NCBI RefSeq assembly: GCF_025685545.1
Contig: NZ_JAGSYC010000025.1
Coordinates: 186,001-250,000, forward strand
Direction of reading: 5' to 3'
Source: Granulicella paludicola
GTDB lineage: Bacteria; Acidobacteriota; Terriglobia; Terriglobales; Acidobacteriaceae
Length of the DNA: 64,000 nucleotides
Positions within the stretch are counted from its first letter, which is position 1. Each line of letters begins with the position of its first letter. Positions 51,501 to 60,900 of the stretch are shown in pieces. The position numbers and the translations under genes were made by a program. The notes under the pieces were generated by a model. That model ran no database searches. It saw only the letters and a program-made list of their open reading frames with translations, and was not told the origin of the DNA.

Positions 51501-51688
51501 AGGCGACCTTCAAGATCTTCGGGATCCAGGCCGGTGTACTGCCAGGCGATCGAGACCACCGGAATATCGATGTTCGGAAAGATGTCCGTAGGCGTACGGA
51601 CGATGATGACCGGGGCCGCGATCAAAATAAGGATCGCAAGAACGATGAACGTATAGGGCCGGTTGAGCGCCAGCCGAACAATTCCCAT
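48509..51688 (-). CDS. RND-family efflux pump (AcrB/MexF-type)
   Basis: A 1059-residue inner-membrane pump, close to the typical 1040. Twelve helices are expected, two sets of six around two large periplasmic loops. The proton-relay segment is LAVGILVDDATVTIENIERYLEEG with the conserved adjacent aspartates, and MGVATANSILVVSFAKERL is the second-half signature. It starts MGIVRLALNRPYTFIVLAILILIA with GGAG 9 nt upstream. It heads the operon pump-adaptor-exit duct and is divergent from a LysR regulator. Heavy-metal (CusA) type is unlikely because the TM4 motif and length fit the drug/solvent branch. Confidence 0.96.
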   Translation of the reverse strand: MGIVRLALNRPYTFIVLAILILIAAPVIIVRTPTDIFPNIDIPVVSIAWQYTGLDPEDLEGRLTTPYEKVLTTLVDNVQHIESTTINGQVIIKVYLQPGASLDTANAQVSAASEFELRSLPPGLLPPQIINFSASSVPIVQLGLSGEGLDEQQLNDIGLNYIRPQLVTVPGAVIPNVYGGKQRSIMVNLDPKRLQAESLSPTDIINALAAQNVVQPGGTAKIGTAEYDVRFNSTPTTVAGLGNLPIKQLNGATIYLKDVADVTDGSIPQTNIVRQDGRRGVLIVALKSGSASTLSVVQGIKDMLPRIKAIVNQPNLKITLIGDQSIFVRSSVSGVVREAIIAAALTGLMILLFLGSWRSTLIIAVSIPLSILSSIIILSLLGQTINIMTLGGLALAVGILVDDATVTIENIERYLEEGHELHEAILEGASQISVPALVSTLSICIVFLPMFFLAGVARFLFVPLAEAVVFAMLASYILSRTLVPTLAMYLLKAHDHHATPSNNPLARFQRGFEKIFESVRTAYVAMLGRLVELRKIFIPIWLILCVVALLLVPVLGQNFFPNTDNGSFILHVRVKTGTRIEETAKTCDLVEQSIRSVIPADQMDNILDNIGLPYSTLNTQHATSGLFGAGDGDILVSLKENHGPTADYVRTLRQKLPRQFPGVTFYFLPSDIVTQILNFGLPAPIDIQIDGNDQTGNRNVAGQMLTELRRIPGLVDLRLQQPNDYPVLNVAVDRTKASQGGYTQRDIGTSALNILSGSTQLSPQFYLNTKNGITYNIVAQTPQYQIETMQDLQNIPVNSPTAKTPEILADVATITPGSEVPIVSHYNIRRTLDIYANVQDRDLGSVANDVQKVVDKYKPKLSRGNFLSVRGQVDTMKASYTGLLFGLVFSILLVYLLIVVNFQSWLDPFIIITALPAAIAGIVLFLMLTHTTLSVPALMGSIMCMGVATANSILVVSFAKERLSAHGDSIKAALEAGATRFRPVCMTALAMIIGMIPMALGAGDGGEQNAPLGRAVIGGLSFATLATLIFVPAVFALLHSGSKPFEEKTPDSDPATASH

Positions 51689-51790
51689 GAGGCTTACTCC
51701 GTAACAAGCCGTGATCTAAATTCGCACGAGCCTTTTATTATTAGAGCGCCAAACGTCGATAAGGACTAACACTTCTTTCCGGGTCGAACC

Positions 51791-51805
51791 ATCGGTTTTA
51801 CCGAT
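51791..51805. promoter_or_regulatory. LysR-type operator in the RND/LysR spacer
   Basis: ATCGGT-TTT-ACCGAT, perfect 6-bp arms, contains a T-N11-A LysR box. It lies 12 bp before the LysR start codon and 103 bp upstream of the pump gene, placed for autoregulation and control of the efflux operon. Confidence 0.6.
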
Positions 51806-51816
51806 AGGATAGCTTT

Positions 51817-52725
51817 ATGGAATTACGACACCTTCGCTATTTTCGCGCAGTGGCGGATTATGGGAGCGTAACTGCGGCTGCCAAGCGTTTACATGTCTCG
51901 CAGTCCGCGATTAGCGAGCAGATTCACGATCTCGAAGCGGAGCTTGGAGGGCGCCTTCTGGACCGTACGGCGCGCAAGATACGGCTGACAGCGCAGGGAC
52001 AGGTGTTTCTGGAAGAGGCTCGCAAGACGCTCGAAGCCGCGGAACGCGCGATCGACCTGACTAGGCAGTCTTTGCAGGGCGAAGTTGGGACGCTCTCTAT
52101 CGGTTTCTTCCTGTGGGGCGCGGGCGGCTTCTTTCCGCGGATCATTCGCGAGTTCCGGCGGCGGCGACCTGGAATACGGCTCTCTCTGATCGATATGCAG
52201 GCGCATGAGCAACTGGTCGCGCTTGAAGATGGGCGGATCGATGTAGGTCTTACGCGGCCGCTGGAGCCGCCGTTCGATCGTATGCTGCAGTCAGAGTTGC
52301 TATATCGCGATCCGGTTGTCGTTGCGGTAAGGCCGGATCATCGGTTTGCGAAGCGCACGGTGCGCGTGTCGGAGCTGGCGGAGGAACGCGTCGTGGTTTG
52401 CGACCAGAAGGCTTCGCCGATCCTGTTCGACAACTTCATTCAACTGTGCGCGGAAGAAGGATTTGCGCCGGAGATCGTCAATTCGTCTCCGACCTGGTCG
52501 GGAGTTTTGACGCTGGTGGAAGCTGGCGAAGGCGTCGCGATTGTGCCTTCTGGTGTGAGGCATTTGAGAACGCGAGGGTTATCGTTCAGCTCTCTCGATC
52601 CGGATCGGCTGTCGCTTGGGCTTTCGGTTGTTTGGAACCGGAACAATCAGGGCGTTGCGTTGGAAGATTTTCTGACGCTGCTGCGGGAGAACAAGGGCCG
52701 GATTCAGAAGAGCGACGGGAACTGA
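51817..52725 (+). CDS. LysR-family transcriptional regulator
   Basis: A 302-residue protein. The N-terminal wHTH is MELRHLRYFRAVADYGSVTAAAKRLHVSQSAISEQIHDLEAELGGRLLDRTARKIRLTAQG (residues 1-62), the classic LTTR motif. The effector domain (about 90-295) follows, with ALEDGRIDVGLTRP and EAGEGVAIVPSGVRHLR. It probably binds an aromatic or drug-like co-inducer and controls the divergent RND operon and itself through the palindrome at 51791. Its stop codon abuts dispersed element copy B, so the element provides its 3' flank. Confidence 0.95.
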   Translation: MELRHLRYFRAVADYGSVTAAAKRLHVSQSAISEQIHDLEAELGGRLLDRTARKIRLTAQGQVFLEEARKTLEAAERAIDLTRQSLQGEVGTLSIGFFLWGAGGFFPRIIREFRRRRPGIRLSLIDMQAHEQLVALEDGRIDVGLTRPLEPPFDRMLQSELLYRDPVVVAVRPDHRFAKRTVRVSELAEERVVVCDQKASPILFDNFIQLCAEEGFAPEIVNSSPTWSGVLTLVEAGEGVAIVPSGVRHLRTRGLSFSSLDPDRLSLGLSVVWNRNNQGVALEDFLTLLRENKGRIQKSDGN

Positions 52726-53070
52726 CCCCCTCTCCCCCCCTACTTTTGGCGTCAAAGTCTTGATATGAAAACGGTTGAGTCCGGACTTCGATGCAGACAA
52801 GTCTCTCAGCAGCTGAAGCCGCGCTCTTTGAGCCGGACTTGTTGTCATGGCTGAAGCCAAGACCTGCCGTTTGGTGGCGCTTACCAAAATGAGAGGTTGT
52901 CTGAAGAATGCGAGAGCCGCCAGTGATGGCGGCCTTTTTTCTTGTTCCTATTTCTATTATAGAAGGTTGAAGCAAGGGAACATCCATTTTTCTTTGGTGC
53001 GAAAAGGCGCGTGGATGTTGGGGATTTCGTTTTTGGAGGAGTGGAGGGGCTTGACAGGAATTGTGGCTGG
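52725..53070 (+). repeat. Dispersed intergenic element, copy B
   Basis: It starts at the last base of the LysR stop with ACCCCCTCTCCCCCCC, then TCAAAGTCTTGATATG (52752-52767, identical to copy A over 16 nt), a hairpin GCCGCCA-GTGA-TGGCGGC plus T6 (52916-52940), TTTGGTGCGAAAAGG (from 52993) and TTGACA (53051). It is longer than copy A by about 95 bp, all between the first block and the hairpin. No gene is visible in it. Confidence 0.7.
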
Positions 53071-53077
53071 CAAAGGA

Positions 53078-53109
53078 AAAGCCCCAGCACCTGAGAGTGC
53101 CGGGGCTTT
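53078..53109 (-). terminator. Terminator of the TonB-dependent receptor gene
   Basis: AAAGCCCC-A-GCAC pairs with GTGC-C-GGGGCTTT, one mismatch, 6-nt loop. Read on the minus strand it ends in TTTTCCTTTG. It lies 15 bp after the stop at 53124. Confidence 0.8.
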
Positions 53110-53123
53110 GGTTGGGTGAGGCG

Positions 53124-56100
53124 TTAGAAGAGGAACTGCAGGGACATCTGCACCTGGCGGGGGCTGCCAATGGTGTGGGTGACCTTGCCTAGACCGCTCG
53201 GGCAGCTGTAGAAGCTGCCTGCGATTGAGCCGTTTCCGTTCGCGTCACAGGTGCCCGGCAGGATGGGGGTGCCTGTCTGCGGGAAGCCGTTGTATCCCGC
53301 GTTCTGGGAGACCTCGTTTCCGGGAACGTCGAAGCTGGCGGTGTTGGTGAGGTTGTAAACGTCGAAGGTGTACTTGAGAGAGTAGCGGTCGGTGAACTTC
53401 GTCGCTTTGACGAGAGAGGCATCGGCGCGCTTCTGGAAAGCCTGGCGGAAGATATTGCGCTGGCCGCTGGTGAAGCCGGTCTCATAGGGATCGGTACCGG
53501 GGATTGCGCCGTTGAAGCTGCCGGAAGGGCCAGCATTGAGCAGCGGAATGCCAAAGCAGGAAGCCTTGAGAGCGGTGTCTCCGAAGGCTCCAGAGAGGTG
53601 GGTGAGAGCCGTCTTGGCGGTGCAACCGTTGGCGAGAGGAACGATGGGGTTGGTGATGCCATCGGAGACGCCGTAGTAGATGCTGCCGACGGCACCAGAG
53701 AAGTCGATGATCGAGTAAGGCTGACCGCTCTGGAGAACGGTCAGGCCTACGAGCGACCAGCCGTTGACGAAGTAACTGACGGCATTCTTCTCGTGGATGA
53801 GATCGGGAGCGCGGAAGATGTAGTTGAAGTTGAGGACGTGGGTACGGTCGAAGTCGGAGGAGCCGTAGCCGCTGCGAAGGTTGAGGGCGTTGTTGCCGTT
53901 GTAGAAAAGGCCGAGCCCGGACTGCTCGTCTGTGGCGTGAGAGTAGGTGTAGGAGGCGGCGATCTGAATGCCATGGCTCATCCGCTTTTCGATATGAGCC
54001 TGGAGAGCGTTGTAAGCGTCGACGCCTGCAGCCTTGTAGTCGATGGACTCGGCGGCGTAGCCGATGTAGGGAACTCGGAGATCGACGTTACCGCCTTCGG
54101 CTGTGGCGAGGTAGCTGGTGCCGTCCGGTAGGTTCTGCCCACCGACGTTGTAGCCATAGCTATACTTTTGCTGGTAGTTGCCACCGGCGAGAACGGGATT
54201 CCCTGTGGTGGGGTTGGTGATCATCGGCTGGTTGAAAGGAACCGGGATCACTTGATGACGACCCAGGTTGCCGACGTAACCGAGGTCGATGGCGATGTCG
54301 TTGCGTGGCTGCCACTGGATATCGAGCGTGTAGTTCATGGTGTACGGCAGCTTGTTGGCGCGGTCGTAGACGCCGAGCGAGATCGGCACGCCGTTGTTGA
54401 TGGTGGCGCCAGCGTTGTAGTTGACGATGCTGGCGGCGTTGGGCAGGAAGTTCTTCAGATCCGATGCCTTCGGATTGTTGGGCGCAGCATATTGCAACGT
54501 CTGGCCGTAGGGGTTGCCGAGGTCACCGGTTGCATCGGTCGGGGGTCCTGTTGGAGGACCGAAGCCGCCGTTTCCGCCGCAGGTAGGGATGTAGTACTCG
54601 TAGAGCGACTGCGAGGCAACGGGGCAGCTGGAGGCGTTGACGAAGGGAAGTTGCTGGTTCACGCCAAAGGGACCGCCGGTCACGGTACCTAGTGCGTAGC
54701 CGGGCGAGAAGTAGCTGAAGAGTTCGCCGCGATCGTAGTACATGCCAAAGCCGGAACGAACGACGACCTTGTTCTTGAACATCTCTGGCTGCCAGGCGGC
54801 ACCAATGCGAGGGCCGATGCCCCACTGGCGACCTGTTAACGTGGTGTTGCTGACGCCGGTGCTGCCATTGGCATTGTTGCCAGCGATGATGAAGCCGGGG
54901 TTGACGATCTGATCGGCGGTTGCGTTGTAGCTGTAGAGGGAAGGGTCGAAGTTGAAGAGGCGACCGTATTTTTCGGTCAGGCCTCCATCCCAGTCGTAAC
55001 GAATGCCAGCGGTGAGGGAGATGCTGGGCGTGACCTGGAACTTGTCCTGCACGTAGGTCCCGAGTTGATTGGCGCGGTAGTAGCGGCTGGCGTTGCCCTG
55101 CAGAAACGACGTGACGTAGAAGCCGGTGGAGGAACTACCGGGGGTGACAAAGCCTTGAGCAAACTGGCTGAAGTCGTCGGTGGCTACGGTGCCTGTACCA
55201 GCGCGCTTATCGATGGTGTTCAGCTGCGTGAGGCTGTAGATGGCGCCGAAGCTGACGGTGTGCTTGCCGAGGGTCCAGATGGCGTTGCCGGAAGGCGAGA
55301 TACGGTTCTGGAAGACGCCAGTGTTGGAGGCCTGACCTTCAGCGTTGGGGCCGATATTCAGGACTGCGGACGAAGTGCCGGAGGGCTGGTTGTTACCCAG
55401 AACGTTATAGATGGAGACACCGGGGAAGTAGGTAGAGCCGAAGGTGTTGATGCAGGGGCTGGAGCAGCCGGGAACGTTCTCCGGAGTGAATGGCTGCTCA
55501 TTATCGGCGTAGTTCTTCTCGCGTACGAAGCCGATAGTTTCGGTGGTGCTGAGGTTGGACTTGACGAGGTAGGTATTGGTGATGGAGAAGACCTGGGCAC
55601 CGGAGTCGAGGTGTTCGGTGAAGCCGGGGACGCTGGAATAGGCGTAAGGAGCGAGCGTGGGATCGTGCTGATAGAAGTACTTCAGCGCGAGGGTGTCCTT
55701 GCTGGTGATGTTGTAGTCGAGATCGGCGACGATGGAGTCGTTCTTGAAGCGTCCGGTGCCGGGGAGGAACGTGTTATCGAGATGAGCAGCTGTGGGGGCG
55801 ACGCCGTTGAGACCATCGTTCGGTATGAGGTATTTGCCGGGCTCACCGGGCAGCGCCGGAATGTTGAAGAGAGCTTGTGCTGTGGAGTTGATGTCTGTTC
55901 CGGCGAGCGTGGTGCCGAAGTTGTTGTTGGTAAGCGCGGCTAGACCGGCGGCGGAGCGGTCGTTGGTGAGACCGACGGGAACGTCGAGTAGCGAGTCGCC
56001 GATGGCCTGATCCGAAACATGCAGGTGCTGGTAGGCGATGAAGGCGAAGAGCTTGTCTTTGATGATGGGACCGCCGAAGGTACCGCCGAGGAGGTAGCGG

Positions 56101-57116
56101 TGGAGCTGCGGATTCTTATCATTGGCCGGAATGGAGCCGTCCTGCTTGAAGAAGAAGGGAGCTGAATTGATCCAGTTGGTGCCGCGGTGGGCGTAGAGGG
56201 TGCCGTGGTACTGGTTGGTGCCGGAGGCGGTGCTGAGGTCGATGTGCGCGCCGGAGGTTGATCCCTGTGAGGCATCGTACATGGAGGCGTTTACTTTCAC
56301 TTCAGCGAGCGTCTCGGGCGCTGGGGTGGGCAGGGCGTTACCGATGGAGAGATAGACCGAGGCGGCGGAGACGATGATGCCGCCAGCGCTGCCGCCGGAG
56401 GAGCCGGTGCTGTTGATGACGCGGCCCGAGGCGACGGCGGAGGTGGACTTGCCGTTGAAGAGGTTGGAGCTGTCGACGCCGTTGAGGGAGAAGCTGTTGG
56501 AGGTGTCGCGCTGACCATTGGCCCAGATGGGCTGGTTGCCGAGACCGTCGTTGGCACCGGTGCCTGAGGGGAGCTCGGCGTTGACGCCGGGGGAGAGGAT
56601 GGCGACGCCGGTGAAGCTGCCGGTGGGCAGAGGGATGGACTGGATTTGTTCCTTGTCGAGGACGTAGCCGTTGGTGGTGTCGACGGCATTGAGCAGGGGA
56701 TTGAAGTCGACGGTGACGGAGTCGGTGGCGGCGCCGATGGCGAGCTGGACGGGCAGGGTGTCGGTGCGGTCGGCCTGGACGAGGATGCCGGGGAACTTGA
56801 CGGCGGAGAAGCCCTGCATGGTGACGGTGACGGTGTACTTGCCGATGGGGAGGTCGTTGAGGGAGTAGGTGCCCTGGCCGTTGCTGGTGGCGGAGCGGGA
56901 GAGCTTGGTGTCGTCGGAGATGACGGTGACGTTCGCGCCGGGGATGGCGGAGCCCTGGGGGTCGACGACGGTGCCGGTGATGCCACCGAGGGTTTGCTGG
57001 GCCAGGGCAGAGCTGGCAGCCAGCAGGGATGCAAGGCAGAGAGAGGCAAAGAGCCGGGACGCCGATTTGAAGGCGGAGAGATTGAAGGCGGGGGATTTGA
57101 ACTTGTTATGCACCAC
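53124..57116 (-). CDS. TonB-dependent receptor with N-terminal carboxypeptidase-regulatory domain (Oar-like)
   Basis: A 1330-residue outer-membrane protein. The start is a GTG (at 57116) with AGGAGG 8 nt upstream, which excludes the 152-codon longer frame. A signal peptide (LFASLCLASLLAASSALAQ) is followed by a beta-sandwich (GGITGTVVDPQGSAIPGANVTV...GTYSLNDLPIGKYTVTV, residues 35-118), then a plug (SIPLPTGSFTGVAILSPGV...) and a long barrel rich in aromatic strands ending QVQMSLQFLF, with a C-terminal Phe. This architecture is typical of acidobacterial Oar/SusC-like receptors of 1000-1300 residues. The ligand is unknown; carbohydrates or peptides are the usual suggestion. It is divergent from the giant repeat protein. 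Confidence 0.92.
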   Translation of the reverse strand: MVHNKFKSPAFNLSAFKSASRLFASLCLASLLAASSALAQQTLGGITGTVVDPQGSAIPGANVTVISDDTKLSRSATSNGQGTYSLNDLPIGKYTVTVTMQGFSAVKFPGILVQADRTDTLPVQLAIGAATDSVTVDFNPLLNAVDTTNGYVLDKEQIQSIPLPTGSFTGVAILSPGVNAELPSGTGANDGLGNQPIWANGQRDTSNSFSLNGVDSSNLFNGKSTSAVASGRVINSTGSSGGSAGGIIVSAASVYLSIGNALPTPAPETLAEVKVNASMYDASQGSTSGAHIDLSTASGTNQYHGTLYAHRGTNWINSAPFFFKQDGSIPANDKNPQLHRYLLGGTFGGPIIKDKLFAFIAYQHLHVSDQAIGDSLLDVPVGLTNDRSAAGLAALTNNNFGTTLAGTDINSTAQALFNIPALPGEPGKYLIPNDGLNGVAPTAAHLDNTFLPGTGRFKNDSIVADLDYNITSKDTLALKYFYQHDPTLAPYAYSSVPGFTEHLDSGAQVFSITNTYLVKSNLSTTETIGFVREKNYADNEQPFTPENVPGCSSPCINTFGSTYFPGVSIYNVLGNNQPSGTSSAVLNIGPNAEGQASNTGVFQNRISPSGNAIWTLGKHTVSFGAIYSLTQLNTIDKRAGTGTVATDDFSQFAQGFVTPGSSSTGFYVTSFLQGNASRYYRANQLGTYVQDKFQVTPSISLTAGIRYDWDGGLTEKYGRLFNFDPSLYSYNATADQIVNPGFIIAGNNANGSTGVSNTTLTGRQWGIGPRIGAAWQPEMFKNKVVVRSGFGMYYDRGELFSYFSPGYALGTVTGGPFGVNQQLPFVNASSCPVASQSLYEYYIPTCGGNGGFGPPTGPPTDATGDLGNPYGQTLQYAAPNNPKASDLKNFLPNAASIVNYNAGATINNGVPISLGVYDRANKLPYTMNYTLDIQWQPRNDIAIDLGYVGNLGRHQVIPVPFNQPMITNPTTGNPVLAGGNYQQKYSYGYNVGGQNLPDGTSYLATAEGGNVDLRVPYIGYAAESIDYKAAGVDAYNALQAHIEKRMSHGIQIAASYTYSHATDEQSGLGLFYNGNNALNLRSGYGSSDFDRTHVLNFNYIFRAPDLIHEKNAVSYFVNGWSLVGLTVLQSGQPYSIIDFSGAVGSIYYGVSDGITNPIVPLANGCTAKTALTHLSGAFGDTALKASCFGIPLLNAGPSGSFNGAIPGTDPYETGFTSGQRNIFRQAFQKRADASLVKATKFTDRYSLKYTFDVYNLTNTASFDVPGNEVSQNAGYNGFPQTGTPILPGTCDANGNGSIAGSFYSCPSGLGKVTHTIGSPRQVQMSLQFLF

Positions 57117-57706
57117 TCGTGTGTCCTCCTGAAGATGACTGCGTTTTGGCTGGGTGGCGGGAGTACGGATGCTCCTGCTGCGGCCGGGTAGAAAGTATGT
57201 CGTGTAAGGGTGGAACGGGTTGAATACGGTGTGAGAGACGGCTGCCGAGAGCTCCGGATAGGTAAGGCAATAGGTTCGTATACAGAGCTTTGAAGAGATC
57301 GCAGGTGTGTTTGCGAGGCGCAGCGCTGCAGACGGAACTTGCCGAACGGCAGGGGTGGCTGCGGGACTGGCTATGAGGCTAGAGACGTCGTGGTCGTTTG
57401 GGAAAGCATAACGCAATCGACGGCGGTCTGAAAGAGTTTGTGCGTGGGGGACGGTATTGGCTGTGCGGGTAGGTCGTTTGAGCGGGATGGATGAGGAGTT
57501 TGATCCACTGAAAAGGATCGGTTTTGGAACGGCCGCGGCGGGTCGCGAGATTATTTTGGCTATCGGGTTCAATTTGGGCTAAACCCATTGAGAGACGGGG
57601 GTTCGGGCTATAGACGACAGAGCGGGCGCGGGTAAGGGGCAGGGCGGGGGAGTGTCCTAATGTGTGACAGAGCTTTGAAACGTGTGGGTTAAGGCATTGT
57701 TTTCTC

Positions 57707-57735
57707 TTGACTTGTGCCTCTGGATATTGCATCTT
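57707..57735 (+). promoter_or_regulatory. Candidate sigma-70 promoter of the giant repeat protein
   Basis: TTGACT (57707-57712), 17 bp, CATCTT (57730-57735), in a locally A/T-rich stretch. The -10 is weak (3 of 6). If correct, the leader would be about 195 nt and would contain the structured element at 57795-57864. Confidence 0.35.
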
Positions 57736-57794
57736 TCGAATACTGAATCTTTTGAATTTGTTTGTTTTGTCAGCTTTCTGACTTGCACGTTTCA

Positions 57795-57864
57795 GTCGGG
57801 ACCAGCCACTTTGGTAACCCTGGGTGTAGACCCAACGGTAGCCATGGCGTGTTGGCTAACCGAC
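57795..57864 (+). ncRNA. Candidate cis-regulatory RNA (three-hairpin junction) in the leader of the giant repeat protein
   Basis: GTCGG (57795-57799) pairs with CCGAC (57860-57864) and encloses three hairpins: ACCA/TGGT (57801-57815), TGGGT/ACCCA (57821-57834) and TAGCCA/TGGCTA (57839-57858). The loop of the first contains GCCA and the loop of the third contains TGGC, which could form a 4-bp kissing contact. An alternative helix uses GGTAGCCA with TGGCTAACC and would break the closing stem, giving a possible switch. It lies 72 nt upstream of the start codon. It does not match the consensus of c-di-GMP-I, cobalamin, THF or fluoride riboswitches as I know them. Confidence 0.45.
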
Positions 57865-57936
57865 GCTTATGAGAACAAAACCTATTGCGTTAGCTGAACG
57901 ATTTCACCTGCCGGTTCCACTCGGAGAGAACACACC

Positions 57937-60900
57937 ATGCGTTACAAGCACTTTTTTGCGCCCGTTGCCAGCCCTTCCATTCGCCCCGTATCCGCAGCCC
58001 TGAAGGGACATGCAAGGAAGCTCTTGTCGACGACGATCGCACTGACGGCTATGGCCCTGTCGGGGTCTGCAGCGAAGGCGCAGACTCTGTCGGTGAATGG
58101 TGTCACCGATTTGTACAGTTCGGGGTATTCGAACTTTGCGGCGACGCAGGTGGGTCAGAGCGTCACTCAGAATGTGCCGCTGCTGGTGAGCGGAGGCACG
58201 GTGACAATCACCAGCTTCTCGATTCCGGCGCCGGCGACTCTCGCCAGCGGCGCGGCCGCGCGTACGCAGCAGTTTAAGACCGGAGCCTTGACGGGCTGCA
58301 CCGTAGGAACGGCAGCAGCAGCGAACGCGGTCTGCAATATCTCAGTGACGTTTACGCCGGCCTATGTCGGCTATCAGACATCGCCGCTGACGGTGGTCAC
58401 GAACCGCGGCACGTTCCAGTTTGGCCTGAATGGCGTGGGTGTGGGCCCGCAGGCGGTGCTGATGCCTGGCATTCTGAGTTCGATCGCAGGCGACGGCACA
58501 GCTTCGGCGCTGGCCGGATCGACCGCGGGTACGGGCACGACCTACACCGGCGACGGCGGGCAGGCGACGGCGGCCCAGGTGAACTCGCACGGCTTCTCCT
58601 TCGATGCCCTTGGCAACCTGTATGAGGCTGAGTTTTCGGCGCTTGCGGTGCGCAAGATTACGGCTGCCGGTGTGATCTCCACGGTGGCTGGCGCTTCGGG
58701 CCGCGGCTCGTGCGCGACGACGACCGGCGCCTGCGGTGACGGTGCTGCCGCTACAGCAGCAACTTTCAGCAAGAACCTGCCGGACGTAGCCTTCGATTCA
58801 GCGGGCAATATGTACATCGCCGATCTTGGCAATAACCGTGTACGCCGTGTGGACGCGGTCAGCGGCAATATCACGACCATCGCGGGAACCGGCACACAGA
58901 GCGAGACCGGCGACGGCAAGGCTGCTACCGCAGCCACGCTGAATACGCCTGAGGCTGTGGTCGTCGATTCGCAGGACAACCTCTACATTCTGGACTCGAA
59001 CGCTTCGGTTCCGACCGGCGGCACGACGACGCCGGGAGCGACGGTGCGTTTCATCGCGCACGACACAGGCTTCATCTCCACGATCGCAGGCGTAACAGCG
59101 ACTCCGTGCGCGGCGGGTACAGGACAGACGTGCGGCGATGGTGGTCCTGCCACGGCGGCCAACATCGGCGTAGCGGCTTCGTTCTATGTCGACCAGGTCA
59201 CCGGCAATTACTGGATCGTGGACAAGACGGCGAACCGCATTCGCTATGTTTCGGGCTCGACGGTGGGCAGTGTTGCGAAGGGAACGATCACGACGGTGGC
59301 CGGTACGGGAGCCCAGGGATATACGGGCGACGGCGGCGCAGCGACGGCAGCGACCTTCAATCAGCCGCATGGCATCTGGGTTGATCCTGCCGGCGATCTC
59401 TATATCTCCGATCGCGGCAATAATGTCGTTCGGTTCGTGTCCTCGGCTTCCGGCGTTGTAACGACCATGGCGGGTGGTGGGGCTACCTGCACGGCGAGTG
59501 GCAACGGCAGCTGCGGCGACGGTACGCCTGCGAACAGCGCAACCGCAAACCTGACTCCGGACGACGTGCGTCTGGACAGCTTCGGCAATCTATATATTGC
59601 GGACCAGACGAACTTCGCGATCCGCAAGATCACCCAAAATCCGATTACGCTGACCTTCCCGACGGTGCCGGTAGGCAATACCGCTGGTCCTCTCACCGCG
59701 TCGCTGGTGGATATTGGCAGCAGCACGCTGACGTACACGACCCCGGCCAGCGGCAGCAACGCGGCGGTGACCTCAGCCGACCCGGATGGCAGCACGACTG
59801 CGGCGTTTGCCCAGGCGAATACGACGACCTGCGGTCCGATCTACTCCACCTCGACCTCCGGTAACACGCTGGGTGCTGGCGCGACGTGCAACTTTGTGGT
59901 GACGTTCACGCCCAAGACGACTGCGGGCAACTACACCGGTACGCTGATCGAGACGGACGACTCGTTCAATGCAGGCGCCACCGGCAATACGGTGTACCCC
60001 ACGGCAGCGACCCAACTGGTGAGCCTGGTAGGAGCGGCGACGCAGGCAACCGCTACGGTGGGCCTGGCGACAAACCCGAATCCCTCGACTTACAACCAGA
60101 GCGTGGCGCTCACCTCCACGGTGACGGGAGCTGGTACGTTGCCGACCGGCACGGTGACCTTCACCTATACGCCTACGGGTTCGACGACCGCGGTGACGAT
60201 CGGGACAGCGACGATCAGCACGACCTCGGGCTCGTCGGTCGCAACCCTGAATACGTCGAACCTGCCCGTGGGCACGGACACGATCCTTGCTACCTATAAC
60301 GGTGACGGCACGTATGTCGCCGGCACGAAGTCGGGCACGGTGGCGCAGGTGGTGAATCTGGCGCCGGTTTCTGCCGATACGCTGACGGTTTCACCGAGCC
60401 CGGCCACAACCGGACAGACGGTGACGATTTCGTTTACGGTCCCGACCGCGACTGGGAATACAGCTCCCTCGGCAGCGACCTCGGTGACGTTTACGTATAC
60501 GCCTCCCGGCTCGACGACGCCGATCACGATCACTGCGGCGGTGAAGGGAACCACGGCGAACGGCGTGACAACCTACACCACGACGACGGCGCTGCTGCCG
60601 ATCGGCACGGACACGATCATCGCGAACTTTACGGGTGACGCGAACTACGCAACGGGTTCTCTGAGCACACCGGAGACGGTGAACGCCATTGGTCCGGTCG
60701 GGCAGGCTGTGACGGTAGCTACGAACCCAACTACGGTTGGTTCGGCTGACACGATCACATACAGCATTCCTGTTGTGATTGGTTCGCAGGTGCCGACTGG
60801 CTCTGTGTCCTTCGTGAGCGGATCGACCACGCTTGGTTCGGCGACCTTCCCCGCAACTCCGACGGCGGTAACCTGCCCGGTTGGTACGGGTAACTGCTAC

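Larger units (their letters stand above)
57117..57936. other. 820-bp divergent intergenic region
   Basis: The upstream region of both the TonB receptor (minus) and the giant repeat protein (plus). No open frame looks coding. The section 57700-57790 is markedly A/T-rich compared with the window and carries a candidate promoter. The section 57795-57864 carries a structured RNA candidate. The 500 bp next to the TonB gene show no clear motif apart from the AGGAGG ribosome site of that gene. Confidence 0.6.

Noticed and set aside
57795-57864. Assignment of the leader structure to a known riboswitch such as c-di-GMP-I
   Set aside because: The conserved GCAAAG and GGCAAACC elements of that class are missing; only general stem-loop resemblance remains.
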